DNA from: Geobacter sp. UBA6802
GTDB taxonomy: Bacteria > Desulfobacterota > Desulfuromonadia > Geobacterales > Pseudopelobacteraceae
Direction: 5' to 3'
NCBI GenBank assembly: GCA_002452325.1
Contig: DKFG01000066.1
Location: forward strand, 1 to 6,693
DNA: 6,693 bases
Below are positions 1-4,721 of this stretch, in pieces. The notes beneath the pieces are model-generated. The model was not told the origin of the DNA and ran no database searches. It worked only from the letters and a program-made list of their open reading frames with translations. Within the stretch, counting starts at the first letter, position 1. Every line of letters begins with the position of its first letter. The position numbers and the translations under genes are program-made.

Positions 1-143
1 CGGTCTGGCTGATTCTGGTGGATGAGCAGCGCACGTCGGCTACGCTACGTGAAGACGGCAAGCTGGCAGATCTGGCGCCCACCATGCTGGAGCTGCTGGG
101 ATTGCCCCAGCCCAAAGAGATGACCGGAAAGAGTCTGCTATGA
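1..143 (+). CDS. gpmI: 2,3-bisphosphoglycerate-independent phosphoglycerate mutase, C-terminal end (partial)
   Basis: Only the last 46 codons are present, read from base 3 to the TGA at 141-143; the gene starts before the window. The end of the protein reads ILVDEQR, then LREDGKLADLAPTMLELLG, then MTGKSL. This is the usual C-terminus of cofactor-independent phosphoglycerate mutase (alkaline-phosphatase fold), which interconverts 3- and 2-phosphoglycerate in glycolysis and gluconeogenesis in the cytosol. The catalytic metal-binding and serine motifs lie outside the window, so the call rests on the tail alone; another alkaline-phosphatase superfamily enzyme with a similar tail is possible. Its stop overlaps the start of the next gene as ATGA (140-143), indicating translational coupling. 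Confidence 0.8.
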   Translation, partial: VWLILVDEQRTSATLREDGKLADLAPTMLELLGLPQPKEMTGKSLL

Positions 144-796
144 AAACGGTATCGATCCCGACAACTGACAATGAATATATCATCGGCAAGATCCTCTGCA
201 TCGGCCGCAATTATGTGGATCATATCAAGGAGCTGGGCAACGAGGCACCGACTGCGCCGGTGGTATTCATGAAGCCCGCCACTGCTGTCATCGGCAATGG
301 CGAGCAGGTGGTGATCCCTTCCTACAGTTCTGATTGCCATTACGAGGCAGAGCTGGCGGTGCTGATCGGCAGAGACGGCAAGGATATTGCCGAGTCTGAC
401 GCCTTGACCTACGTGGCAGGCTACGGTGTGGCGATCGACATGACCCTGCGGGATGTGCAGGACAGCCTTAAAAAAAAGGGGCTACCCTGGGATATCGCCA
501 AGGGGTTTGATACCTCATGCCCCTTGTCCGACTTCGTCCCTGCCGACAGGGTGGCTGATCCCCAGAACCTGACCATCCGGCTGCTGCTGAACGGCCAGGA
601 ACGCCAGAACTGCTCTACCGGCCTGATGATCAACCGCGTAGCCAGAATTATCAGCTATCTCTCCGGTGTCTTTACCCTGGAAGAGGGTGATATCATCCTG
701 ACCGGCACCCCTGCAGGAGTGGGCAGGGTGCAGGTCGGCGATCGGCTTGAGGCCGTGATTGAGGGAGTAGGAACGGTTGCGGTCGGTGTCGTCTGA
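140..796 (+). CDS. Fumarylacetoacetate hydrolase (FAH) superfamily protein, FAHD1/YcgM-like
   Basis: This is a complete 218-aa single-domain protein, the usual length of the short FAHD1/YcgM branch. Visible family motifs are IGRNY (residues 21-25), FMKP (43-46), the metal-ligand motif YEAEL with E69 and E71, the third ligand D100 in AIDMTLRD, KGFD with K121 at 121-124, and TGTPAGVG (188-195). These residues match the catalytic and metal-binding set of human FAHD1. Known members cleave acylpyruvates or decarboxylate oxaloacetate with Mg2+ or Mn2+; the substrate here cannot be told from sequence. The start is the ATG that overlaps the upstream gpmI-like stop by 4 bases, so the two genes form an operon. 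Next to a glycolytic enzyme, a housekeeping role such as oxaloacetate or acylpyruvate clean-up is an inference. Confidence 0.9.
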   Translation: MKTVSIPTTDNEYIIGKILCIGRNYVDHIKELGNEAPTAPVVFMKPATAVIGNGEQVVIPSYSSDCHYEAELAVLIGRDGKDIAESDALTYVAGYGVAIDMTLRDVQDSLKKKGLPWDIAKGFDTSCPLSDFVPADRVADPQNLTIRLLLNGQERQNCSTGLMINRVARIISYLSGVFTLEEGDIILTGTPAGVGRVQVGDRLEAVIEGVGTVAVGVV

Positions 797-821
797 ACCT
801 GATCAGTCTAGGAGTACGAAT

Positions 822-962
822 ATGGAAAATGAAAAAGAGTGCCCTGAATGTCAGGGCAAAATGATCCTGCTGCCTGGATGAGGCGGCCTCTTCTGGCGGT
901 GCCAGAAGTGCGGATTACGTCTTTCGTACCACCGGGAGCAGGGCGGCTCCTGCTGTTCATAG
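822..962 (+). CDS. 46-residue zinc-ribbon protein with in-frame TGA at codon 20: candidate selenoprotein (or nonsense-interrupted gene)
   Basis: From ATG 822, with a good ribosome-binding site AGGAG at 810-814 and 7 bases of spacing, the frame reads 19 codons to TGA at 879-881. It then stays open for 26 more codons to TAG at 960-962. Read through, the protein has CPEC (C7, C10), then GxM, LPG, the TGA codon at position 20, GGLFWRC and CQKCG (C27, C30), and ends GGSCCS (C44, C45). This is a clear C4 zinc ribbon like those in topoisomerase tails, and half of its metal ligands lie beyond the TGA, so the downstream part is real coding sequence. A perfect hairpin with a GGT loop directly after the TGA fits a bacterial SECIS element, so selenocysteine at 20 is my favoured reading. 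The alternative is a pseudogene in which CGA (Arg) became TGA. The gene lies 25 bases after the FAH-family gene, probably in the same transcript. Its function is unknown. Confidence 0.6.
882..908 (+). promoter_or_regulatory. SECIS-like hairpin immediately downstream of in-frame TGA
   Basis: The eight bases at 890-897 pair perfectly with 901-908 around a three-base loop GGT at 898-900 (CTTCTGGC-GGT-GCCAGAAG). The loop starts on the 17th base after the TGA. Bacterial SECIS elements lie directly after the UGA and present a G, typically GGU as in E. coli fdhF, in a short apical loop at about this distance, where SelB binds. There is no T-run after the hairpin, so it is not an intrinsic terminator. 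The structure lies inside coding sequence for FWRCQK. That it recruits SelB is inference. Confidence 0.55.
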
Positions 963-1003
963 ATGCTTCGGCAGATTAATTTAGGACTGAATAGAAAAAG
1001 TGC

Positions 1004-1032
1004 TTGACGCCTGTAAAGGCTTTGACTATAGT
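1004..1032 (+). promoter_or_regulatory. Sigma-70 promoter of rplU-rpmA
   Basis: The -35 box TTGACG (1004-1009) and the -10 box TATAGT (1027-1032) are separated by exactly 17 bases, close to the housekeeping consensus. Transcription would start near 1039-1041, leaving a leader of about 27 bases before the rplU ATG at 1067, too short for a large leader regulator. Confidence 0.85.
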
Positions 1033-1066
1033 CCACAACTCTGTAAAAAACGATGAGGTGGTAGCT

Positions 1067-1375
1067 ATGTACGCTGTGATCAAAACAGGTGGAAAGCAAT
1101 ACAAAGTTGCTGAAGGCGATTTTCTGAAGGTTGAGAAACTGGATAACCCGGCAGGCGACACCATTGAGTTTGGTGAAGTGCTGATGATCGGCGGCGAGAC
1201 AGTCAAGGTCGGCGCGCCACTGGTGGCCGGTGCCTCTGTGACAGCCAGGGTTGCAGTGCAGGGTCGTGACAAGAAGATCCTGGTCTTCAAGTCCAAGCGG
1301 CGCAAGAACAGCCGCAAGCTGATTGGTCATCGCCAGTACCACACCGTACTGAAGATTGAAAAGATCAGCGCCTAG
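1067..1375 (+). CDS. rplU: 50S ribosomal protein L21
   Basis: The 102-aa product has the usual L21 length and start, MYAVIKTGGKQYKV, with the conserved KRRKNSRKLIGHRQ region near the C-terminus (about residues 76-90) that contacts 23S rRNA. L21 is a structural protein of the large ribosomal subunit. The start is ATG 1067 with GAGG at 1055-1058; a longer in-frame reading back to 1004 would run through the promoter -10 box and is rejected. It is followed 38 bases later by rpmA, the near-universal bacterial pairing. Confidence 0.98.
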   Translation: MYAVIKTGGKQYKVAEGDFLKVEKLDNPAGDTIEFGEVLMIGGETVKVGAPLVAGASVTARVAVQGRDKKILVFKSKRRKNSRKLIGHRQYHTVLKIEKISA

Positions 1376-1413
1376 GCAGTATCTGATTTTATTCTTTTTG
1401 AGGAGAGAGTACC

Positions 1414-1668
1414 ATGGCACATAAAAAAGGCGTCGGCAGTTCCCGTAACGGTCGTGATTCAGATGGTCAGCGACTCGGCTGCAAGAAGTTCGGCGGTGAG
1501 CTGGTCAAGGCTGGCAACATCATCTATCGTCAGCGGGGTACCACCATTCACCCCGGTAACAACGTGGGTTGCGGTAAGGATTATACCCTGTTTGCCCTGA
1601 TCGAGGGTGTGGTCAAGTTTGAGCGGATGGGACGTGATCGTAAAAAAGTATCGGTGTACGCCGCGTAA
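1414..1668 (+). CDS. rpmA: 50S ribosomal protein L27
   Basis: The 84-aa product begins MAHKKGVGSSRNGRDS and contains LGCKKFGGE, GNIIYRQRGT and HPGNNVG, all typical of L27. The N-terminal tail of L27 reaches the peptidyl transferase centre of the ribosome. It begins directly with MAHKK, so it lacks the cleavable N-terminal extension seen in many Firmicutes. The ribosome-binding site is AGGAG (1401-1405), 8 bases before the ATG. It is cotranscribed with rplU and ended by a strong terminator, with no obgE behind it. Confidence 0.98.
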   Translation: MAHKKGVGSSRNGRDSDGQRLGCKKFGGELVKAGNIIYRQRGTTIHPGNNVGCGKDYTLFALIEGVVKFERMGRDRKKVSVYAA

Positions 1669-1693
1669 CTCAAACCGGAAGTGTATTTGTTCT

Positions 1694-1728
1694 AAAAGCC
1701 CGACAGGAGAGTCCTGTCGGGCTTTTTT
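1694..1728 (+). terminator. Intrinsic terminator of rplU-rpmA
   Basis: A perfect stem, AGCCCGACAGGA at 1697-1708 pairing with 1712-1723, has a GAG loop and is followed by T6 at 1723-1728. A-T pairs at 1694-1696 extend the stem. The run of four A bases on the left side also gives a weaker terminator on the opposite strand. Confidence 0.95.
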
Positions 1729-1757
1729 GCGTTGTTGTCTGCAGATGTGTACTGCTG

Positions 1758-1766
1758 TGCTATACT
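1758..1766 (+). promoter_or_regulatory. Extended -10 promoter upstream of the exported helical protein pair
   Basis: TGC-TATACT at 1758-1766 is a near-consensus extended -10 element. No good -35 box sits at 17 bases; TTGTCT (1735-1740) is 20 bases away. Transcription would start near 1773, where TGGCC-AAG-GGCCA (1773-1785) forms a small inverted repeat in the 5' leader. The next start codon is at 1812. Confidence 0.6.
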
Positions 1767-1811
1767 ATGGACTGGCCAAGGGCCAACAAGCCACGGGTTA
1801 AGGAGGAAGCC

Positions 1812-2189
1812 ATGAAGCAGACCGTTTTGGTAATGCTCAGCCTGCTGCTGGGCGCTGGTTTAGCAGTAGCTGACGACCTGAAGGATGCAGAAGCTAAACT
1901 GCCCCAGTTGTCTGATCGGTTGACAAAACTGAGTGCATCCAGCGCTGGCGAGTATGCTAAACCTGACATCGCTGTTGCTCAGGCCAGCATTGGCGCTGTC
2001 AAGGCGGCCCTGGCAGCTAAAAATGGGATTCAGGCCTTACAGAAGACCGAAATAGCTGATCTGCAGCTTACCATGGCCGAGGCAAAGGCCGCAGAACATG
2101 AGAGTGCCGAGCAACTGGTTCTGCGCAGAACTGAGTTAAGGAAGTTGGAGGCACAATTTGATCAGCTGCTACAGCCAGGAGGGAACTGA
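1812..2189 (+). CDS. Exported small alpha-helical protein, DUF4398-like
   Basis: The product is 125 aa. Residues 1-20 form a signal peptide (MKQTVLV, a hydrophobic core, then AVA before DD), so the mature protein of about 105 aa is predicted to be periplasmic. The rest is alanine- and glutamate-rich helix. The stretch AGEYAKPDIAVAQASI followed by alternating Ala/Glu/Lys helices (residues 45-95) resembles DUF4398 domains, which are found in periplasmic or outer-membrane-linked proteins and are often near OmpA-type genes. The chosen start, ATG 1812, has a strong ribosome-binding site TAAGGAGG (1799-1806) 5 bases upstream; starting at 1767 would begin at the promoter. It is followed after one base by the next gene, so translation is coupled. 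I do not know its function; structural or envelope roles are guesses. Confidence 0.75.
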   Translation: MKQTVLVMLSLLLGAGLAVADDLKDAEAKLPQLSDRLTKLSASSAGEYAKPDIAVAQASIGAVKAALAAKNGIQALQKTEIADLQLTMAEAKAAEHESAEQLVLRRTELRKLEAQFDQLLQPGGN

Positions 2190-2190
2190 G

Positions 2191-2859
2191 ATGAGATACC
2201 TTTTCATAGTTCTGGTGGGAGTATTGCTGCTATCTTGGTCAAGCTCGGGCTTGTGCGCTGAAAAAGCAGAGTTCACCGTGCTTTTAGCGCAAAATAGAGA
2301 CAAACTGGAGATGGCGGCTGCCAAAGTGGGCAACTATCCTGAGGCGTTGGCTGCCATTGACACGGCACGGTCTTCACTGAAAAAGGCAGAGCAGGCTTAC
2401 GATACGGGCCGTCAATGGATGGGGTTGGGCAGTCTCAAGCCTGAAGCAGAACAGGAGGTCCGTCATAACCTTCAGATGGTTGATCTGGCACTTGAGCTGG
2501 CACTTTCTCGTGCTGCCAGAGGCAAAAACGTTGAAGATGCCGCAATGGTGCAAAAACAGATCGAGATGGTTAACAGCAGGGTTAAACTGTTGAATGAGCG
2601 TAAACAGAGTGAGGATACGCTGCGTCAGGCGGTACAGAAGTGTGAGGCCACAACAAACGAACTGGCTGCTGCAAAGCAGGCGCATGGAGCAGCAACACAG
2701 CAGCTGGAGCAGTTGGGCATTGAAAACAAAAAACTGCAGGAACAGCTTGCAACCCTGACCACAGAAAAGGCTGCGCTCATGCAGGAACTTGAAAATCTCA
2801 AAAAAACCGTTGTTGAACCGTCCGCTTTACCAGTACCGGCAGCTACAGGCGGTCCCTAG
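2191..2859 (+). CDS. Exported coiled-coil protein, partner of the DUF4398-like protein
   Basis: The product is 222 aa. Residues 1-23 look like a signal peptide (MRYLFIVLVGVLLL core, likely cut after LCA). C22 does not sit in a good lipobox, so a lipoprotein is less likely. Residues 30-115 are helical and resemble the repeat style of the upstream protein; residues about 138-206 form a coiled coil rich in Gln, Glu and Lys. The last 15 residues are a Pro/Ala tail. Larger relatives of this architecture often continue into an OmpA peptidoglycan-binding domain; none is present here. The start, ATG 2191, has AGGAGGG (2177-2183) and lies one base after the previous stop; an earlier ATG at 2158 lies within the preceding gene and is rejected. 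Function unknown, probably an envelope or periplasmic scaffold. Confidence 0.75.
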   Translation: MRYLFIVLVGVLLLSWSSSGLCAEKAEFTVLLAQNRDKLEMAAAKVGNYPEALAAIDTARSSLKKAEQAYDTGRQWMGLGSLKPEAEQEVRHNLQMVDLALELALSRAARGKNVEDAAMVQKQIEMVNSRVKLLNERKQSEDTLRQAVQKCEATTNELAAAKQAHGAATQQLEQLGIENKKLQEQLATLTTEKAALMQELENLKKTVVEPSALPVPAATGGP

Positions 2860-2868
2860 CGGTGCCGT

Positions 2869-3066
2869 TCATGTTGCCTTTTTTGACCGCAGCAGCGCTA
2901 TCAGTGCATAGACCAGAATGCCGACCAGAAGGCTGGTTGCCAGTCGTCCAGACTCCTGCTTAAAGTCTGTGTAGGGGACCGGTCTCATCACCAGCTTCAG
3001 AACATAGTAAAAAAGCCCCAATATCATGCCGATAAAAAGTTGCTTCAGTAAAAACATCTTGCTCAT
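2869..3066 (-). CDS. Small two-helix membrane protein, hypothetical
   Basis: The product is 65 aa with two hydrophobic segments, about residues 7-28 (QLFIGMILGLFYYVLKLV) and 43-60 (ATSLLVGILVYALIALL), joined by a short polar loop (RPVPYTDFKQESGR), with a basic tail RSKK. It is a predicted inner-membrane hairpin. ATG at 3066 is preferred because AAGGGA lies 6 bases upstream; a TTG two codons earlier would leave no room for that site. It converges on the + strand coiled-coil gene with a 9-base gap and no clear terminator between them. It lies 54 bases downstream of the terminator hairpin of the small-protein cassette, so it may be reached by read-through. No family recognised. Confidence 0.65.
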   Translation of the reverse strand: MSKMFLLKQLFIGMILGLFYYVLKLVMRPVPYTDFKQESGRLATSLLVGILVYALIALLRSKKAT

Positions 3067-3114
3067 ACTCAATCCCTTGAACGGTTAAGGTCAGGTTTTG
3101 TCAGAGGGCGTTTT

Positions 3115-3159
3115 CAAAAACTGCCCTGAAGTCTGCAGATGGTGCAGACTTCAGGGCAG
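3115..3159 (-). terminator. Intrinsic terminator after the small membrane protein cassette
   Basis: A perfect 17-bp inverted repeat (3121-3137 with 3143-3159) has a 5-base loop and is followed on the - strand by TTTTTG (3120-3115). It lies 24 bases beyond the stop of the 58-aa gene and should end that transcript. The opposite strand lacks a T-run, so it acts in one direction. Confidence 0.9.
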
Positions 3160-3183
3160 AACAACGTCCCATAGCCGGGGATG

Positions 3184-3360
3184 TTAGTGCGCAGCTTCCT
3201 GATTCGTGGTTTTGCTGTTCATAACATAACGGAAAAACATGGGAAAACCGACGAAAAAAGCGATACAGATCAGATATTCAACGGTTTTGATGTACTGGTA
3301 GAAATCAACCATCGTGTAGACTGATTTGACATGGCCGATGCTGTTTAAGAGTTCTGGCAT
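3184..3360 (-). CDS. 58-residue single-helix membrane protein, hypothetical
   Basis: ATG at 3360 reads 58 codons to TAA at 3186-3184. The protein starts MPELLNSIGH, has one hydrophobic helix at about residues 27-46 (EYLICIAFFVGFPMFFRYV) and ends in a polar tail. The amphipathic stretch VDFYQYIKTVEYL before the helix recalls small accessory subunits of respiratory membrane complexes, but I cannot place it in a family. The ribosome-binding site GAGGA is 7 bases upstream. It lies 18 bases downstream of the 84-aa gene and is followed by a strong terminator, so it is the last gene of the cassette. Base composition and codon use look like the neighbours. Confidence 0.75.
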   Translation of the reverse strand: MPELLNSIGHVKSVYTMVDFYQYIKTVEYLICIAFFVGFPMFFRYVMNSKTTNQEAAH

Positions 3361-3378
3361 GATCGTATCCTCAATGTG

Positions 3379-3633
3379 TTATTTGTTAGTAGAAACTGCA
3401 TGAGCTTCTTTACGCTTGGCCTCTTCAGCAGCTTTTTTGATCATGCCATAGAGACTGACTACTGCTGGAATGGTCTGTACTACCACAACCAGGGCCAGGA
3501 ATCCGGCAAAGGCCAGCACCAGAATGCCGCTGTTGTAGGTTACGCTGGTATCAACATGGCTGGCTGAACCGGAGGCAAAGGCAGAGGTGAGGCTGGCAAA
3601 GACAAGCGAGATGGCGGCGACGGCTGTTTTCAT
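3379..3633 (-). CDS. 84-residue exported single-helix protein, paralogue B of cassette
   Basis: Residues 1-20 form a signal peptide (MKTAVAAISLVFASLTSAFA, cut before SG). A short polar stretch follows, then one membrane helix at about 37-62, then a basic tail KKAAEEAKRK. After export the N-terminus would face the periplasm and the tail the cytoplasm. The helix and its exit share the pattern SGxL...GF..LVV..QxIPAxVxLYxMxK with the 78-aa protein at 3697-3933: 18 of 34 residues are identical by eye. There is no conserved acidic residue in the helix, so it is not an ATP synthase c-subunit. The ribosome-binding site AAAGGAGA stands before ATG 3633. Function unknown; a small subunit of a membrane complex is possible. 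Confidence 0.8.
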   Translation of the reverse strand: MKTAVAAISLVFASLTSAFASGSASHVDTSVTYNSGILVLAFAGFLALVVVVQTIPAVVSLYGMIKKAAEEAKRKEAHAVSTNK

Positions 3634-3673
3634 GGATTCTTCTCCTTTATGGTGGGTGAATAGTTTGTTTGTC

Positions 3674-3689
3674 GGTAAAACGGGTGCCA
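3674..3689 (-). promoter_or_regulatory. Sigma-54-like -24/-12 element, imperfect, upstream of paralogue B
   Basis: On the - strand TGGCACCCGTTTTACC has a perfect -24 box TGGCAC and TTAC in place of TTGC at -12, with the correct spacing. It falls just beyond the stop of the 78-aa gene and about 41 bases before the start of the 84-aa gene. Loss of the -12 G makes activity doubtful. Confidence 0.3.
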
Positions 3690-3696
3690 GGGTATG

Positions 3697-3933
3697 TCAG
3701 GCGCTGGGCAGAGACACCGTCTTGTCAGCTGGAGCAAAAACACCTTTGAGCATCGCATAGAGCATGACGGTTGCCGGAATAGCCTGCAGTAGTACCACCA
3801 GCACGGCAAAACCTATCAGGGCCCAGATCAGCAGACCGGATTCATCAGCACCAGTGCCTGCGGTTGCAGCAGATGCGGTTGCAGCAGTAGAACCAAGCAG
3901 TGCTCCTATGGTAGTTATAATGTTTGCTTTCAT
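3697..3933 (-). CDS. 78-residue exported single-helix protein, paralogue A of cassette
   Basis: The N-terminus MKANIITTIGALLGSTAATASA looks like a signal peptide with an Ala/Thr-rich end, cut somewhere near residues 22-26. One membrane helix follows at about 33-60 (SGLLIWALIGFAVLVVLLQ and onward), then IPATVMLYAMLKGVF and a short tail. It is paralogous to the 84-aa protein downstream. The ribosome-binding site AAGGAGG precedes ATG 3933 by 5 bases. It is the first gene of the - strand cassette, behind a sigma-54-like promoter. The signal peptide contains a 5-residue tandem repeat (AATAS, AATAG) from a duplicated DNA segment. Function unknown. Confidence 0.8.
   Translation of the reverse strand: MKANIITTIGALLGSTAATASAATAGTGADESGLLIWALIGFAVLVVLLQAIPATVMLYAMLKGVFAPADKTVSLPSA
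3859..3887. repeat. Tandem 15-bp period repeat inside a signal peptide
   Basis: TGCGGTTGCAGCAG occurs at 3859-3872 and again at 3874-3887, a period of 15 bases. It encodes AATA twice at residues 17-25 of the 78-aa protein, just where the signal peptide should be cut. It keeps the frame and probably arose by slippage. Confidence 0.85.
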
Positions 3934-3971
3934 GACATCCTCCTTGAGCTGTTTTACTTGATTTAGCTAAT

Positions 3972-3987
3972 AGCACGGAAGATGCCA
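3972..3987 (-). promoter_or_regulatory. Sigma-54 promoter candidate for the small membrane protein cassette
   Basis: On the - strand TGGCATCTTCCGTGCT matches the -24/-12 consensus in TGGCA and in TGC, with GG and GC at the required 10-base separation. Transcription would start near 3960, about 27 bases before ATG 3933, leaving room for the ribosome-binding site. Sigma-54 promoters need an activator, so expression would be conditional. Confidence 0.5.
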
Positions 3988-4241
3988 AAAACCATAAAAT
4001 GCAAAACAAACGTTTATATTGTTGATATATCTGTGGTTTTATTAGTTATACGCCAAAGGCGCTGTGAAGTTAGTGAGTCGTTTCTGTATGGAGAGAATAT
4101 ACGGTTCTGAGGTAAGCGAGAGGCTTTGATGGGCTAACTATCTGTTATTTTTATGTGTATATTTTGCTGTGCAGGTGCATAGCGTATGAACTGTCTATGC
4201 ATGGGCAGACTGATGCCCATCCGGACTGCGCTCATCATCAG
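3988..4241. other. Non-coding upstream region of the cassette
   Basis: No gene is seen on either strand between the ispF stop and the sigma-54-like promoter. The part nearest the promoter (3988-4050) is AT-rich. TATCAACAATATA on the - strand (4027-4015) differs by one base from the IHF consensus WATCAANNNNTTR and sits where IHF would bend DNA for a sigma-54 activator. CGCC-AAA-GGCG (4051-4061) is a short palindrome that could be an activator site. TGCATAG (4176-4182) is repeated inverted at 4195-4201. None of these is certain. I see no riboswitch or tRNA. Confidence 0.35.
4201..4220 (-). terminator. Weak hairpin downstream of ispF
   Basis: ATGGGCA (4201-4207) pairs with TGCCCAT (4214-4220) around a 6-base loop, 22 bases after the ispF stop on the - strand. 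No T-run follows, so it is at best a weak or Rho-assisted terminator, or a transcript-end stabiliser. Confidence 0.3.
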
Positions 4242-4721
4242 TTACGATGGGAACCGCTCCAGCAGCACCACGGCGTGAGCCGAGATCCCTTCTTCTGTAC
4301 CAGTAAAGCCCAGACCTTCTTCTGTGGTGGCCTTAACATTGATCCGGTTGCTATCCACCCCGCAGGCACGGGCAATATTTTCACGCATGGCCGGAATGTG
4401 CGGAGCCATCTTGGGCCTCTGGGCGATGATGGTGGCATCCAGGTTGCAAACACGGTAGTCCTTTGTCTGAACCAGCCCGACCACATGCTCAAGCAGTTTG
4501 AGCGAGTCCGCCCCTTTGAAGGTCGGGTCGGTATCGGGAAAATGTTTGCCGATATCACCCAGCGCCAGGGCACCCAACAGGGCATCAGCGATGGCGTGCA
4601 GCAGTACGTCGGCATCGGAATGACCTAGTAATCCTTTTTCATAGGGAATAGTCACACCGCCCATGATCAGTCTTCTGTTTTCCACCAACCGGTGAACATC
4701 ATAGCCGTGTCCGATTCTCAT
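4242..4721 (-). CDS. ispF: 2-C-methyl-D-erythritol 2,4-cyclodiphosphate synthase
   Basis: The 159-aa product has the normal length and all key motifs: GHGYDVHRL with metal ligands D8 and H10, GHSDADVLLHA with H34 and the metal ligand H42, GDIGKHFPDTDP (55-66), and ATTEEGLGFTG (131-141) that holds the cytidine nucleotide. It converts the CDP-methylerythritol phosphate intermediate to the cyclic diphosphate in the MEP pathway of isoprenoid synthesis, in the cytosol, as a trimer. The start overlaps the ttcA stop as ATGA (4718-4721), with AAGGA 9 bases upstream. Its usual partner ispD is not adjacent in the part seen. Confidence 0.97.
   Translation of the reverse strand: MRIGHGYDVHRLVENRRLIMGGVTIPYEKGLLGHSDADVLLHAIADALLGALALGDIGKHFPDTDPTFKGADSLKLLEHVVGLVQTKDYRVCNLDATIIAQRPKMAPHIPAMRENIARACGVDSNRINVKATTEEGLGFTGTEEGISAHAVVLLERFPS

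Noticed and set aside
890..908. Reading the hairpin after the TGA as a transcription terminator
   Set aside because: No T-run follows on either strand, and the open frame with zinc-ribbon cysteines continues through it.
1004..1066. 21-codon N-terminal extension of rplU
   Set aside because: It would start inside the -35 box and read through the -10 box; L21 proteins begin MYAVIKTGGKQY, with a ribosome-binding site just before 1067.
851..1420. Long - strand open frame opposite rplU and the zinc-ribbon gene
   Set aside because: It is antisense to rplU and the rplU promoter, has no family resemblance, and its composition follows the opposite strand's codons.
3379..3933. The two small paralogues as ATP synthase c-subunits
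   Set aside because: Each has a signal peptide and a single helix; there is no second helix and no conserved acidic residue within the membrane.
3934..4241. Cyclic-di-GMP riboswitch or other structured leader RNA upstream of the cassette
   Set aside because: I looked for the conserved core on the - strand and did not see it; the candidate transcription start leaves only about 27 bases of leader.
4155..4628. 157-codon + strand open frame opposite ispF
   Set aside because: Most of it is antisense to a certain ispF; its residues show no domain and it lacks a clear ribosome-binding site.
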